From assembly GCA_900552125.1 (NCBI GenBank), contig URYK01000078.1, forward strand, positions 1-8,176: a stretch of 8,176 nucleotides of DNA, given 5' to 3'. The notes beneath the pieces are model-generated. The model saw nothing but the letters and a program-made list of their open reading frames with translations. It was not told where the DNA came from and searched no databases. Below, piece by piece: positions 1 to 5,335 of the stretch. Positions within the stretch are counted from its first letter, which is position 1. The number at the start of each line of letters is the position of its first letter. Source of the DNA: an uncultured Solobacterium sp. (GTDB lineage: Bacteria; Bacillota_I; Bacilli_A; Erysipelotrichales; Erysipelotrichaceae). A program made the position numbers and the translations under genes.

Positions 1-14
1 GCTGATAAATAAAG

Positions 15-54
15 GGTAGTGGGCTATTTTAACTAATTATTATTTGACACTACC
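15..54. repeat. Inverted repeat GGTAGTG/CACTACC in the lipoprotein leader
   Basis: Arms GGTAGTG (15-21) and CACTACC (48-54) are perfectly complementary over 7 bp and enclose a 26-nt AT-rich loop. The repeat ends about 10 nt before the ribosome binding site of the lipoprotein gene. No T-run follows on the + strand, so it is not a clear rightward terminator. It could be the terminator of a leftward gene outside the window, because on the - strand a CTTTATTTAT stretch follows, or it could be a leader hairpin. Its function is unknown. Confidence 0.4.
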
Positions 55-77
55 AGAAAAAGGAAAGGAGAAATCTT

Positions 78-854
78 ATGAAAAAATTAGCTGTTTTATT
101 ATTTAGTATTGGGATTGCATTTTCTATGTCTGCCTGTTCATCAAAAGTTGATGATGATGCGTTGAACAAGCTTGAAGATATTATGATTGAAAATAGTAAA
201 ATTAAATCCGCAAATTATCAGGCAGATATGACTGTTGATGATGGAGAAACGGATGTAAAAATCATAATGGCTGGAGGCTATCTGGAAAATGAAAAAAGTT
301 CAGTAGATATGAGTATATCTGTTGATATGGAAGCAGATGGACAAACTATTGACAATTATATGCAGATGTATTTAGTAGATAATGTAATGTATTTTAATGT
401 TATGGATATGATTAAACAAAAGATGGATTTAAATACTCTAATAACTTCTGATTCTTTACCTTCTACAACAACTGAAGATAAAACCACATTTGATAAAGAA
501 GCAATCAAAGCATATCTAACAGAAGCTTCTTTGGATGGTGATTCTTTAAAACTAGTATTTGATGATAAAAAAATCAATGAAGAATTAAAGAAAACTCTTG
601 AAGAAAATAATACAAGTTCTCTTACATCTAATTCTTCTTTCACTATTTCTTCTTTAGAAGCTAATATTGACACAAAAGATAATTTATTAAATAAAGCTAC
701 CTTTACAGCTGATATGAGCGCAACTGAAGGAGAAACTACACAAGATGTGAAATTTACAATAATGCTTACTATGAAAGATCATAATAAGGTTGATACATTA
801 GATATCCCAGATTTATCAGATTATGAAGATGCATCTATCGGACAGTCACTTTAA
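78..854 (+). CDS. Secreted lipoprotein, LolA/DUF6612-like
   Basis: This 258-residue protein starts with a lipoprotein signal: MKK, a hydrophobic stretch (residues 4-16) and a lipobox-like MSAC with the lipidated cysteine at residue 20. The mature protein should therefore be anchored on the outer face of the membrane. The body alternates polar and hydrophobic residues in beta-strand fashion and is rich in Met and Asp (for example DNYMQMYLVDNVMYFNV near residues 92-108). That pattern is typical of DUF6612/LolA-like lipoproteins of Bacillota, whose ligands are unknown. A Ser/Thr/Asn-rich stretch lies near residues 179-192. The start has AAGGAG at 65-70, 7 nt upstream. The gene ends inside its own terminator hairpin, so it appears to be transcribed alone. 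The lipoprotein call is firm; the family call rests on composition and layout only. No catalytic motif is visible. Confidence 0.8.
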   Translation: MKKLAVLLFSIGIAFSMSACSSKVDDDALNKLEDIMIENSKIKSANYQADMTVDDGETDVKIIMAGGYLENEKSSVDMSISVDMEADGQTIDNYMQMYLVDNVMYFNVMDMIKQKMDLNTLITSDSLPSTTTEDKTTFDKEAIKAYLTEASLDGDSLKLVFDDKKINEELKKTLEENNTSSLTSNSSFTISSLEANIDTKDNLLNKATFTADMSATEGETTQDVKFTIMLTMKDHNKVDTLDIPDLSDYEDASIGQSL

Positions 855-869
855 TAGTGACTGTTTTTT
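842..869 (+). terminator. Intrinsic terminator of the lipoprotein gene
   Basis: A perfect 9-bp stem, ACAGTCACT (842-850) with AGTGACTGT (856-864) and a 5-nt loop, is followed by a T-run at 864-869. The left arm lies within the last codons of the lipoprotein gene and the stop codon is in the loop. This isolates the gene from the downstream riboswitch unit. Confidence 0.88.
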
Positions 870-895
870 GTTAATTCACACTTAAGCATATTCTC

Positions 896-923
896 AAAAT
901 CAATTGCTTTTTTTATTGATTTT
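896..923. repeat. AT-rich inverted repeat over the -35 region of the mntP promoter
   Basis: AAAATCAAT (896-904) and ATTGATTTT (915-923) form a perfect 9-bp inverted repeat with a 10-nt spacer. It overlaps the -35 element at 904-909 and the spacer of the mntP promoter. It could be a binding site for a regulator or just a weak AT-only hairpin. The arms do not match an MntR/DtxR site that I can recognise. Confidence 0.4.
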
Positions 924-932
924 TGTTATTAT
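904..932 (+). promoter_or_regulatory. Promoter of the Mn riboswitch-mntP transcript
   Basis: The -35 TTGCTT (904-909) and -10 TATTAT (927-932, 5 of 6 consensus) are 17 nt apart. A TG at 924-925 gives an extended -10 (TGT then TATTAT). The predicted start, about 938-940, falls just before the 5' strand of riboswitch helix P1, which is where it should be. Confidence 0.65.
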
Positions 933-936
933 TAAC

Positions 937-1062
937 TGGCTTATAAGGGAGTAGTTGGCTCAGTCGAGTAATTATGTCAACACAATGATTTCTTTAGAAA
1001 TCTGGCATATTTTTAAATAACGAGACTTATGCGTGTTCTTTTTCACGTATAAGTCTCTTTTT
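937..1062 (+). promoter_or_regulatory. yybP-ykoY manganese riboswitch with switchable terminator
   Basis: The RNA carries the family hallmarks: GGGAGUAG at 947-954, with the 5' strand of P1 (AUAAG, 943-947) just upstream; a GUUG/CAAC helix (954-957 with 978-981); a GAUUUC/GAAAUC hairpin (987-992 with 997-1002); and the closing CGAGAC at 1021-1026 followed by UUAU. AUAAG pairs with CUUAU (1026-1030) to form P1. The yybP-ykoY class senses Mn2+ and commonly precedes mntP genes. The same 3' strand is also the left arm of a terminator (1022-1062), so aptamer and terminator exclude each other. The expected logic is that Mn2+ stabilises P1, prevents termination and turns on mntP. Family and layout are clear; the direction of the switch is inferred from the overlap and from characterised members. 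Confidence 0.9.
1022..1062 (+). terminator. Riboswitch expression-platform terminator
   Basis: GAGACTTATGCGTG (1022-1035) pairs with CACGTATAAGTCTC (1044-1057) along 14 bp with one G-U pair, around an 8-nt T-rich loop. Five Ts follow (1058-1062). Positions 1026-1030 are shared with aptamer helix P1, so terminator formation opens the aptamer. It lies only a few bases ahead of the mntP ribosome binding site, as a genetic switch should. Confidence 0.88.
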
Positions 1063-1067
1063 CATTC

Positions 1068-1073
1068 AGGAGG
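1068..1073 (+). promoter_or_regulatory. RBS that fixes the mntP start
   Basis: AGGAGG lies 7 nt before ATG 1081. This rules out the longer in-frame GTG start at 1033, which is inside the terminator hairpin and has no ribosome binding site. Confidence 0.9.
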
Positions 1074-1080
1074 AACATTT

Positions 1081-1647
1081 ATGAGTATATTTTCAATTTT
1101 TATGATTGCGGTTGGATTAAGTATGGATGCCTTTGCGGTAAGCTTAGCTAGGGCAATGACAATCAAAAAACAAGATCTGCTACGATATGCGCTTATATTA
1201 GGCTTTGCATTTGGTTTCTTTCAGGGATTCATGCCATTTATTGGTTGGTGGGCTGGAAGTTACTTTCAGGAATTTATTGTTTCTATAGATCATTGGATAG
1301 CTTTTATATTATTGGCATTAATTGGTGGAAATATGATTAAAGAAGCATTTCAAAATGAAGATGATGAAGAAGATGGAAAATCTTCATTAACACTAAAAAC
1401 AATCTTGATTCTTTCTATCGCAACTAGTATTGATGCATTTGCAGTTGGTATTAGCTTTGCTTTTTTACAGGTAAATATTTTAACTGCAATTCTACTGATT
1501 GGTATCACTACATTTGTTATCTGTTTTATGGGTGTTTTTATTGGTAATCGATTAGGTGATTTACTAGGAAAATATGCAGAAATATTAGGTGGGGGGATAC
1601 TAATATTGATAGGACTCAAGATTTTAATTGAACATTTGTTTGGTTAA
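1081..1647 (+). CDS. mntP: Manganese efflux pump MntP
   Basis: The 188-residue protein is an inner-membrane Mn2+ exporter of the MntP family (the E. coli protein is also 188 residues). It is built from two homologous three-helix halves. The paired motifs GLSMDAFAVSLA (residues 12-23) and ATSIDAFAVGIS (114-125) place Asp16 and Asp118 in the two halves, matching the conserved intramembrane acidic residues of the family. Six hydrophobic segments can be seen (about 3-22, 36-57, 70-88, 107-129, 133-154 and 167-187). An acidic EDDEED loop (93-98) links the halves and probably faces the cytosol. Regulation is direct: a yybP-ykoY Mn2+ riboswitch occupies the leader, so high Mn2+ should raise export. 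rarA starts 39 nt after the stop with no terminator between. Family and substrate are secure, supported by both sequence and riboswitch. Confidence 0.95.
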   Translation: MSIFSIFMIAVGLSMDAFAVSLARAMTIKKQDLLRYALILGFAFGFFQGFMPFIGWWAGSYFQEFIVSIDHWIAFILLALIGGNMIKEAFQNEDDEEDGKSSLTLKTILILSIATSIDAFAVGISFAFLQVNILTAILLIGITTFVICFMGVFIGNRLGDLLGKYAEILGGGILILIGLKILIEHLFG

Positions 1648-1664
1648 GTAGTATATGGTAAAAT
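1636..1664 (+). promoter_or_regulatory. Possible internal promoter for rarA
   Basis: TTGTTT (1636-1641), a 17-nt spacer and TAAAAT (1659-1664) form a plausible sigma-A site; TG at 1656-1657 makes it an extended -10. It overlaps the end of mntP. Transcripts would start near 1671, just ahead of the rarA ribosome binding site, giving a very short leader. If real, it would give rarA expression independent of Mn2+. Confidence 0.45.
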
Positions 1665-1674
1665 ACATACGAAC

Positions 1675-1679
1675 GGAGG
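1675..1679 (+). promoter_or_regulatory. RBS that fixes the rarA start
   Basis: GGAGG ends only 1 nt before ATG 1681 but 7 nt before ATG 1687. The second ATG is therefore the likely start, and the protein begins MKQPLAFRMRP, like other family members. Confidence 0.8.
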
Positions 1680-1686
1680 TATGCCA

Positions 1687-2949
1687 ATGAAACAGCCATT
1701 AGCTTTTCGTATGCGTCCACAGCATTTAGAAGATATTATAGGACAAAAACATTTAATTGATAAAGATAAGATTTTATATCGCTGTATACAAGAAAAACGA
1801 TTATTCTCAATGATTTTTTATGGTCCTCCTGGTACAGGAAAAACCACCTTAGCAATGGTTTTAGCTAATGAGCTTAATTTGCCATATCGCTTATTCAATG
1901 CGGTTACTGGCAATAAAAAAGATTTAGAAACAATCTTTGAAGAAGCTAAATACTATGAAGGGCTTATTGTTATTATTGATGAGGTGCATCGTTTAAATAA
2001 AGATAAACAAGATTTATTATTGCCACATGTAGAGAACGGTAATATCATTTTAATTGGTGCTACTACAAGCAATCCATTACATGCGATTAATCCTGCAATT
2101 CGCTCTCGTTGTCATTTATTTGAAATTAAACAAGCTTCTCAAGAAGATATTGAACATGCATTATTAAATGCTATTCATGATTCAAGAGGATTAAATGATT
2201 CTGTCCAGATTGAAGAAGAAGCAATGCATATCATAGCTCGTCATAGTAATGGAGATATACGCTATGCATTAAATATCTTAGAGATATGTGCTCTTGCCTG
2301 TGATGGTATTATCACAAAGGATGTTGTTTCTCAGTATTCTCAATTTCCTAACATGAGCATGGATCATGATGGTGACGGATATTATGATGTATTAAGCGGT
2401 TTTCAAAAGTCTATTCGAGGCAGCGATGTAGATGCCGCTTTATATTATCTTGGAATTATGATTGAAGCTAATGATATGGATAGTATTGAACGACGCCTGC
2501 TTGTAACTGCTTATGAAGATATAGGTTTAGGTAATCCAGCCGCTGTAGCAAGATGTGCAACTGCAATTGATGCCGCAAAAAGAGTAGGTTTTCCAGAAGC
2601 TCGTATTATTTTATCTATGGCAGTAATCGATTTAACATTATCTCCAAAATCTAAGAGTGCTGAACATGCCATAGATGCAGCAATGAGTGCTTTACGTCAT
2701 ACCTCTTATAGCATTCCTGATTATTTACGATTTACACCAGTTCAAATGGATGAAGATGCTAAATATGATTATGAGCGTAGTGATTTATGGAATAAGATTC
2801 AATATTTACCTGATAAACTAAAAAATATGCATTTTTATGAACCAGCACTAACATCATCTTATGAGAAAGTATTGGCTCAAAATCTAGAAAAGATTAGAAA
2901 AATTCCTCGTACAAATAATCTGAAAGCATTAAAAAAGAACTCAAAATAA
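1687..2949 (+). CDS. rarA: Replication-associated recombination ATPase RarA (MgsA)
   Basis: This 420-residue AAA+ ATPase of the RarA/MgsA/WRNIP1 family acts at stalled replication forks, with single-stranded DNA-binding protein as a known partner in characterised members. Visible elements in order are the N-terminal PLAFRMRP and IIGQKHL (family box), Walker A GPPGTGKT (46-53), Walker B IVIIDE (94-99), sensor 1 GATTSN (124-129), arginine-finger region RSR (139-141) and sensor 2 GDIR (189-192). The C-terminal tetramerisation region includes KSIRGSD (241-247), EDIGLGNP (277-284) and the helical end. Length agrees with Bacillus RarA (about 420). It follows mntP by 39 nt without a terminator, so it may share the Mn2+-controlled transcript, though a weak internal promoter is present. 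All key ATPase residues are intact. The call is firm; any link between fork repair and manganese is only positional. Confidence 0.95.
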   Translation: MKQPLAFRMRPQHLEDIIGQKHLIDKDKILYRCIQEKRLFSMIFYGPPGTGKTTLAMVLANELNLPYRLFNAVTGNKKDLETIFEEAKYYEGLIVIIDEVHRLNKDKQDLLLPHVENGNIILIGATTSNPLHAINPAIRSRCHLFEIKQASQEDIEHALLNAIHDSRGLNDSVQIEEEAMHIIARHSNGDIRYALNILEICALACDGIITKDVVSQYSQFPNMSMDHDGDGYYDVLSGFQKSIRGSDVDAALYYLGIMIEANDMDSIERRLLVTAYEDIGLGNPAAVARCATAIDAAKRVGFPEARIILSMAVIDLTLSPKSKSAEHAIDAAMSALRHTSYSIPDYLRFTPVQMDEDAKYDYERSDLWNKIQYLPDKLKNMHFYEPALTSSYEKVLAQNLEKIRKIPRTNNLKALKKNSK

Positions 2950-2952
2950 ATT

Positions 2953-2988
2953 AGAATCATAGTTTCCATAGAAATTATGATTCTTTTT
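2953..2988 (+). terminator. Terminator after rarA, probably shared with the convergent gene
   Basis: AGAATCATAGTTTC (2953-2966) pairs with GAAATTATGATTCT (2971-2984) along 14 bp with one G-U pair, around a CATA loop. Five Ts follow (2984-2988). The convergent GNAT-like gene ends at 2994, so the same hairpin could also stop leftward transcription. On that side the T-rich tract (AATTTATTTT) is weaker. Confidence 0.85.
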
Positions 2989-2993
2989 GAATT

Positions 2994-3419
2994 CTAAAAA
3001 TACTTAAGATAATGTTTTAAATCTGTATGACATTCAAATCCATGGTCAATCAACAAATGAAATAGATTTTCACGACTTGCATTAGCTGTCATTCGAATAC
3101 CGTTATATCCATTTTTACGAACTCTTTCTTCAAAGACATCGTATATTTTGCGAACCTCAAGATTATTACTATAATCATTACTAACAACAAATGCTACAAT
3201 ATTAAATAATCTATCTGAATATAACGTTTCATAAGGTGACCCATGAATATACCCAATCACTTTTTCCTCATCTTCTGCAACTGTGATTAAATCACTGCCA
3301 GTTTCTAGAATTGATATAATACGGCCATAAACTTTTTCTTCATCATATGAATAACCTAATTTTTCATTTAATCTATGAATATCTTTATAGTCTTCAGGTT
3401 TTATTCTACGAAATTCCAT
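2994..3419 (-). CDS. GNAT-like acetyltransferase of unknown substrate
   Basis: The 141-residue protein fits the GNAT N-acetyltransferase fold. It has an N-terminal strand and helix (MEFRRIKPEDYKDIHRLNEKLGY, split as residues 1-10 and 11-23), central strands ITVAEDEEKVIGYIHG (45-60), the strand NIVAFVVS (73-80) leading to the cofactor site, a helix (about 88-103), IRMTANASRENLFHLL (108-123) as motif B, and DHGFEC (125-130). The usual acetyl-CoA pyrophosphate loop (Q/R-x-x-G-x-G/A) is not evident: after the motif A strand the sequence reads NDYSNNLEVRK. It may therefore bind CoA weakly or be a diverged member. It stands alone between two terminators. I chose the ATG at 3419 because GAGGAG (3429-3434) lies 9 nt upstream, whereas the ATG at 3428 abuts it. 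The substrate cannot be told. Confidence 0.75.
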   Translation of the reverse strand: MEFRRIKPEDYKDIHRLNEKLGYSYDEEKVYGRIISILETGSDLITVAEDEEKVIGYIHGSPYETLYSDRLFNIVAFVVSNDYSNNLEVRKIYDVFEERVRKNGYNGIRMTANASRENLFHLLIDHGFECHTDLKHYLKYF

Positions 3420-3428
3420 ACATATCAT

Positions 3429-3434
3429 CTCCTC
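3429..3434 (-). promoter_or_regulatory. RBS that fixes the GNAT-like start
   Basis: GAGGAG on the - strand directly abuts an ATG at 3428 and lies 9 nt from the in-frame ATG at 3419. Spacing favours the shorter form beginning MEFRRIKPED. Confidence 0.75.
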
Positions 3435-3513
3435 TCATTACTATAGTCTAACACATATAGACATGTATTACCATCTAATATCAGAATAAAGCTTAATAAC
3501 CTAATAAAATGGG

Positions 3514-3550
3514 AAAAAAGGACATGTTAATTTATATAACAAGTCCTTTT
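3514..3550 (-). terminator. Terminator of gpmI
   Basis: Read leftward, AAAAGGAC (3550-3543) pairs with GTCCTTTT (3523-3516), with a further TGTT/AACA pairing inside. A run of six Ts (3519-3514) follows. It lies 16 nt after the gpmI stop codon. A second AT-only hairpin (3561-3570 with 3575-3584, loop TTTT) overlaps the stop codon itself and may help slow polymerase. Confidence 0.85.
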
Positions 3551-3565
3551 ATATCATTTTATCTA

Positions 3566-5143
3566 TTATTTTTTAATAATAGATTCATTCCAATGTTCAT
3601 TTGGTTCTAGACCTAATAAATCAGTTACAGTTGCGGCAACGTTAGATAAACCTAAATTATCATCCTGTTTTAATTCAACATCAGCACCATAAACAATAAA
3701 TGGAACTTTATTTAATGTATGAGAAGTTTTAGCTTTTAATGGAGCATCTTCTTTTTTCTTCTTTTCATACATTTCATCAGCATTACCATGATCTGCTGTA
3801 ACAATTAAGATACCATTTACTGCATCTACTGCTTTTTTAACACGAGCCAATTGTAAATCTACTGATTCAACACCAATAACAGTTGCTTCAAAGTTACCAG
3901 TATGACCAACCATATCTCCATTTGGATAGTTGGTACGTAAGAAGTCATAATTTCCAGATTCAATGGCAGCACATAAAACATCTGTAATTTCTGCTGATTT
4001 CATCCATGGACGCTGTTCAAAAGGTACAACATCTGATTTAACTTCTACATAATCTTCTAGTTTTTCATCAAATTTTTCAGAACGGTTACCATTCCAGAAA
4101 TAAGTTACGTGTCCGTATTTCTGAGTTTCACTGATTGCATATTCACGAATTCCGTGTTTGCATAGTTCTTCTGTCAATGTGTATTTGATTTTTGGAGGAT
4201 AAGTTAAGAAGTTATGTGGGATATTTAAATCCGCATCATACTGTAACATACCTGCAAACATTACATTTGGTTTTCTAACTCGATCAAATTTATCGAAGCT
4301 ATCATCTGTATCAAATGCTAAACAGATTTCCTGAGCACGGTCACCACGGAAGTTAAATAGTACAACACTATCTCCATCTTCAATTGTACCAACTGGTTTA
4401 CCATCTTTTACAATAACAAATCCTGGTAAATCCTGGTCTACAACACCTGATTCTAAACGATATGTTTCAATTGCTTCTCTAGCTGATGCAAATTCTCTAC
4501 CATCACCTAATACATGTACATGCCATCCTTTTTCAACCATTGCCCAGTTTGCTTCGTAACGATCCATTGTGATTGTCATACGACCACCACCACTTGCGAT
4601 ACAAGCATGGAAGTTATCATCATTTAAATCAGCCATGAATGCTTCAATATCATCAACATAAGTCAATGCACTTGTTTCCGGAACATCACGTCCATCTAAT
4701 AATGCGTGTACACGTACTTCTTTTACACCATCTTCTTTAGCTTTTTTAATTAAAGCTTTTAAATGGTTAATATGTGAATGTACGTTTCCATCAGATAATA
4801 ATCCAAGGAAATGCATTTTTCCATTTTTGCAATTATCCACAAGACCGCTCCATGTTTCTGTCTTGAAGATTTCCCCTGATTCAATATTTTCGTTTACTAG
4901 TTTTGCACCTTGAGAATAGATCTGTCCACATCCTAATGCGTTGTGCCCTACTTCACTATTCCCCATATCTCCATCTGTTGGAAGTCCTACTGCAAGACCA
5001 TGTGCTTTAATTTCTGTATGTGGACAGTTATTCCACAATTCATCTAATGTTGGTTTATAAGCTTGTTTAACGGCATTTCCGAATTCTGATTCATTAATTC
5101 CAACACCGTCCATAACCACTAATACTACGGGTCTTTTACTCAT
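3566..5143 (-). CDS. gpmI: 2,3-bisphosphoglycerate-independent phosphoglycerate mutase
   Basis: This 525-residue cytosolic glycolytic enzyme interconverts 3- and 2-phosphoglycerate through a phosphoserine intermediate. It belongs to the alkaline-phosphatase superfamily with two metal ions. Visible residues are Asp12 (VVMDGVG), catalytic Ser63 (GDMGNSEVGHNALG), His124 (NVHSHINHL), Asp153 (LLDGRD), Arg188 and Arg195 (GGGRM, MDRYEANW), Arg266 and Arg269 (NFRGDRA), Lys342 (QKYGH), Asp410 and His414 (GDMVGHTGN), Asp451 and His452 (TADHGN), and His475 (TSHT). All expected ligands are present. Bacillus enzymes of this class depend on Mn2+. A short Lys-rich insert (KKKKED, 461-466) lengthens the loop before His475 compared with the Geobacillus enzyme. 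CAGGAGGT lies 7 nt before the ATG. The gene stands alone with its own terminator, apart from the gap-pgk-tpi-eno neighbours it has in Bacillus. Confidence 0.97.
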   Translation of the reverse strand: MSKRPVVLVVMDGVGINESEFGNAVKQAYKPTLDELWNNCPHTEIKAHGLAVGLPTDGDMGNSEVGHNALGCGQIYSQGAKLVNENIESGEIFKTETWSGLVDNCKNGKMHFLGLLSDGNVHSHINHLKALIKKAKEDGVKEVRVHALLDGRDVPETSALTYVDDIEAFMADLNDDNFHACIASGGGRMTITMDRYEANWAMVEKGWHVHVLGDGREFASAREAIETYRLESGVVDQDLPGFVIVKDGKPVGTIEDGDSVVLFNFRGDRAQEICLAFDTDDSFDKFDRVRKPNVMFAGMLQYDADLNIPHNFLTYPPKIKYTLTEELCKHGIREYAISETQKYGHVTYFWNGNRSEKFDEKLEDYVEVKSDVVPFEQRPWMKSAEITDVLCAAIESGNYDFLRTNYPNGDMVGHTGNFEATVIGVESVDLQLARVKKAVDAVNGILIVTADHGNADEMYEKKKKEDAPLKAKTSHTLNKVPFIVYGADVELKQDDNLGLSNVAATVTDLLGLEPNEHWNESIIKK

Positions 5144-5170
5144 ATTTAATACCTCCTGTATTCTCTTAAT

Positions 5171-5199
5171 AATATAACACTTTTTGATTATTTTAGAAA
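5171..5199 (-). promoter_or_regulatory. Probable gpmI promoter (extended -10)
   Basis: On the - strand TGT then TATATT (-10 at 5176-5171, TG at 5179-5178) forms an extended -10, with a poor -35 TTTCTA (5199-5194) at 17 nt. Transcription would begin near 5164, shortly before the CAGGAGGT ribosome binding site. Confidence 0.5.
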
Positions 5200-5279
5200 C
5201 TCTTTTGTTTAGAAATCGGCTGATTTTGTAAATATTTTGAAAATATCTGTTTTTCCTCTGTATATTCTTCTTTACCGAT

Positions 5280-5325
5280 AAAAAAGAGAAGTTAAACTAT
5301 CATAAAATAATACTTTATACTTCTC
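5280..5325 (-). terminator. Terminator of mupG
   Basis: Read leftward, GAGAAGT (5325-5319) pairs with ACTTCTC (5292-5286). The stem can extend imperfectly inward through AT pairs, and a run of six Ts (5285-5280) follows. It begins about 10 nt after the mupG stop and separates mupG from gpmI. The rest of the gap to gpmI also holds a small palindrome, ATATTTTgAAAATAT (5232-5246), of unknown meaning. Confidence 0.75.
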
Positions 5326-5335
5326 AAATAATTTT

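Noticed and set aside
44..49. Perfect TTGACA -35 hexamer upstream of the lipoprotein gene
   Set aside because: At the right distance (67-72) lies the ribosome binding site GGAGAA rather than a -10, so no usable promoter can be built from it.
356..673. Open frame antisense to the lipoprotein gene
   Set aside because: It has no ribosome binding site or recognisable domain, and lies wholly within a well-supported gene; it reflects codon composition on the other strand.
1033..1080. A GTG-initiated 16-residue N-terminal extension of MntP
   Set aside because: The GTG lies inside the riboswitch terminator hairpin, has no ribosome binding site, and the strong AGGAGG at 1068-1073 serves ATG 1081. 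The shorter form also has the standard 188-residue family length.
1350..1619. Open frame antisense to mntP
   Set aside because: It overlaps the second half of a secure gene, and its low-complexity Ser/Ile/Pro content is typical of antisense translation of membrane-protein codons.
3440..3468. TATAGT on the - strand with a GTCTA/TAGAC repeat before the GNAT-like gene
   Set aside because: The -35 position (ATACAT) is poor and the repeat arms are only 5 bp, so I could not separate this from chance in AT-rich DNA.
5232..5246. Small palindrome ATATTTTgAAAATAT between mupG and gpmI
   Set aside because: It consists only of A/T arms in AT-rich intergenic DNA and has no clear relation to a promoter.
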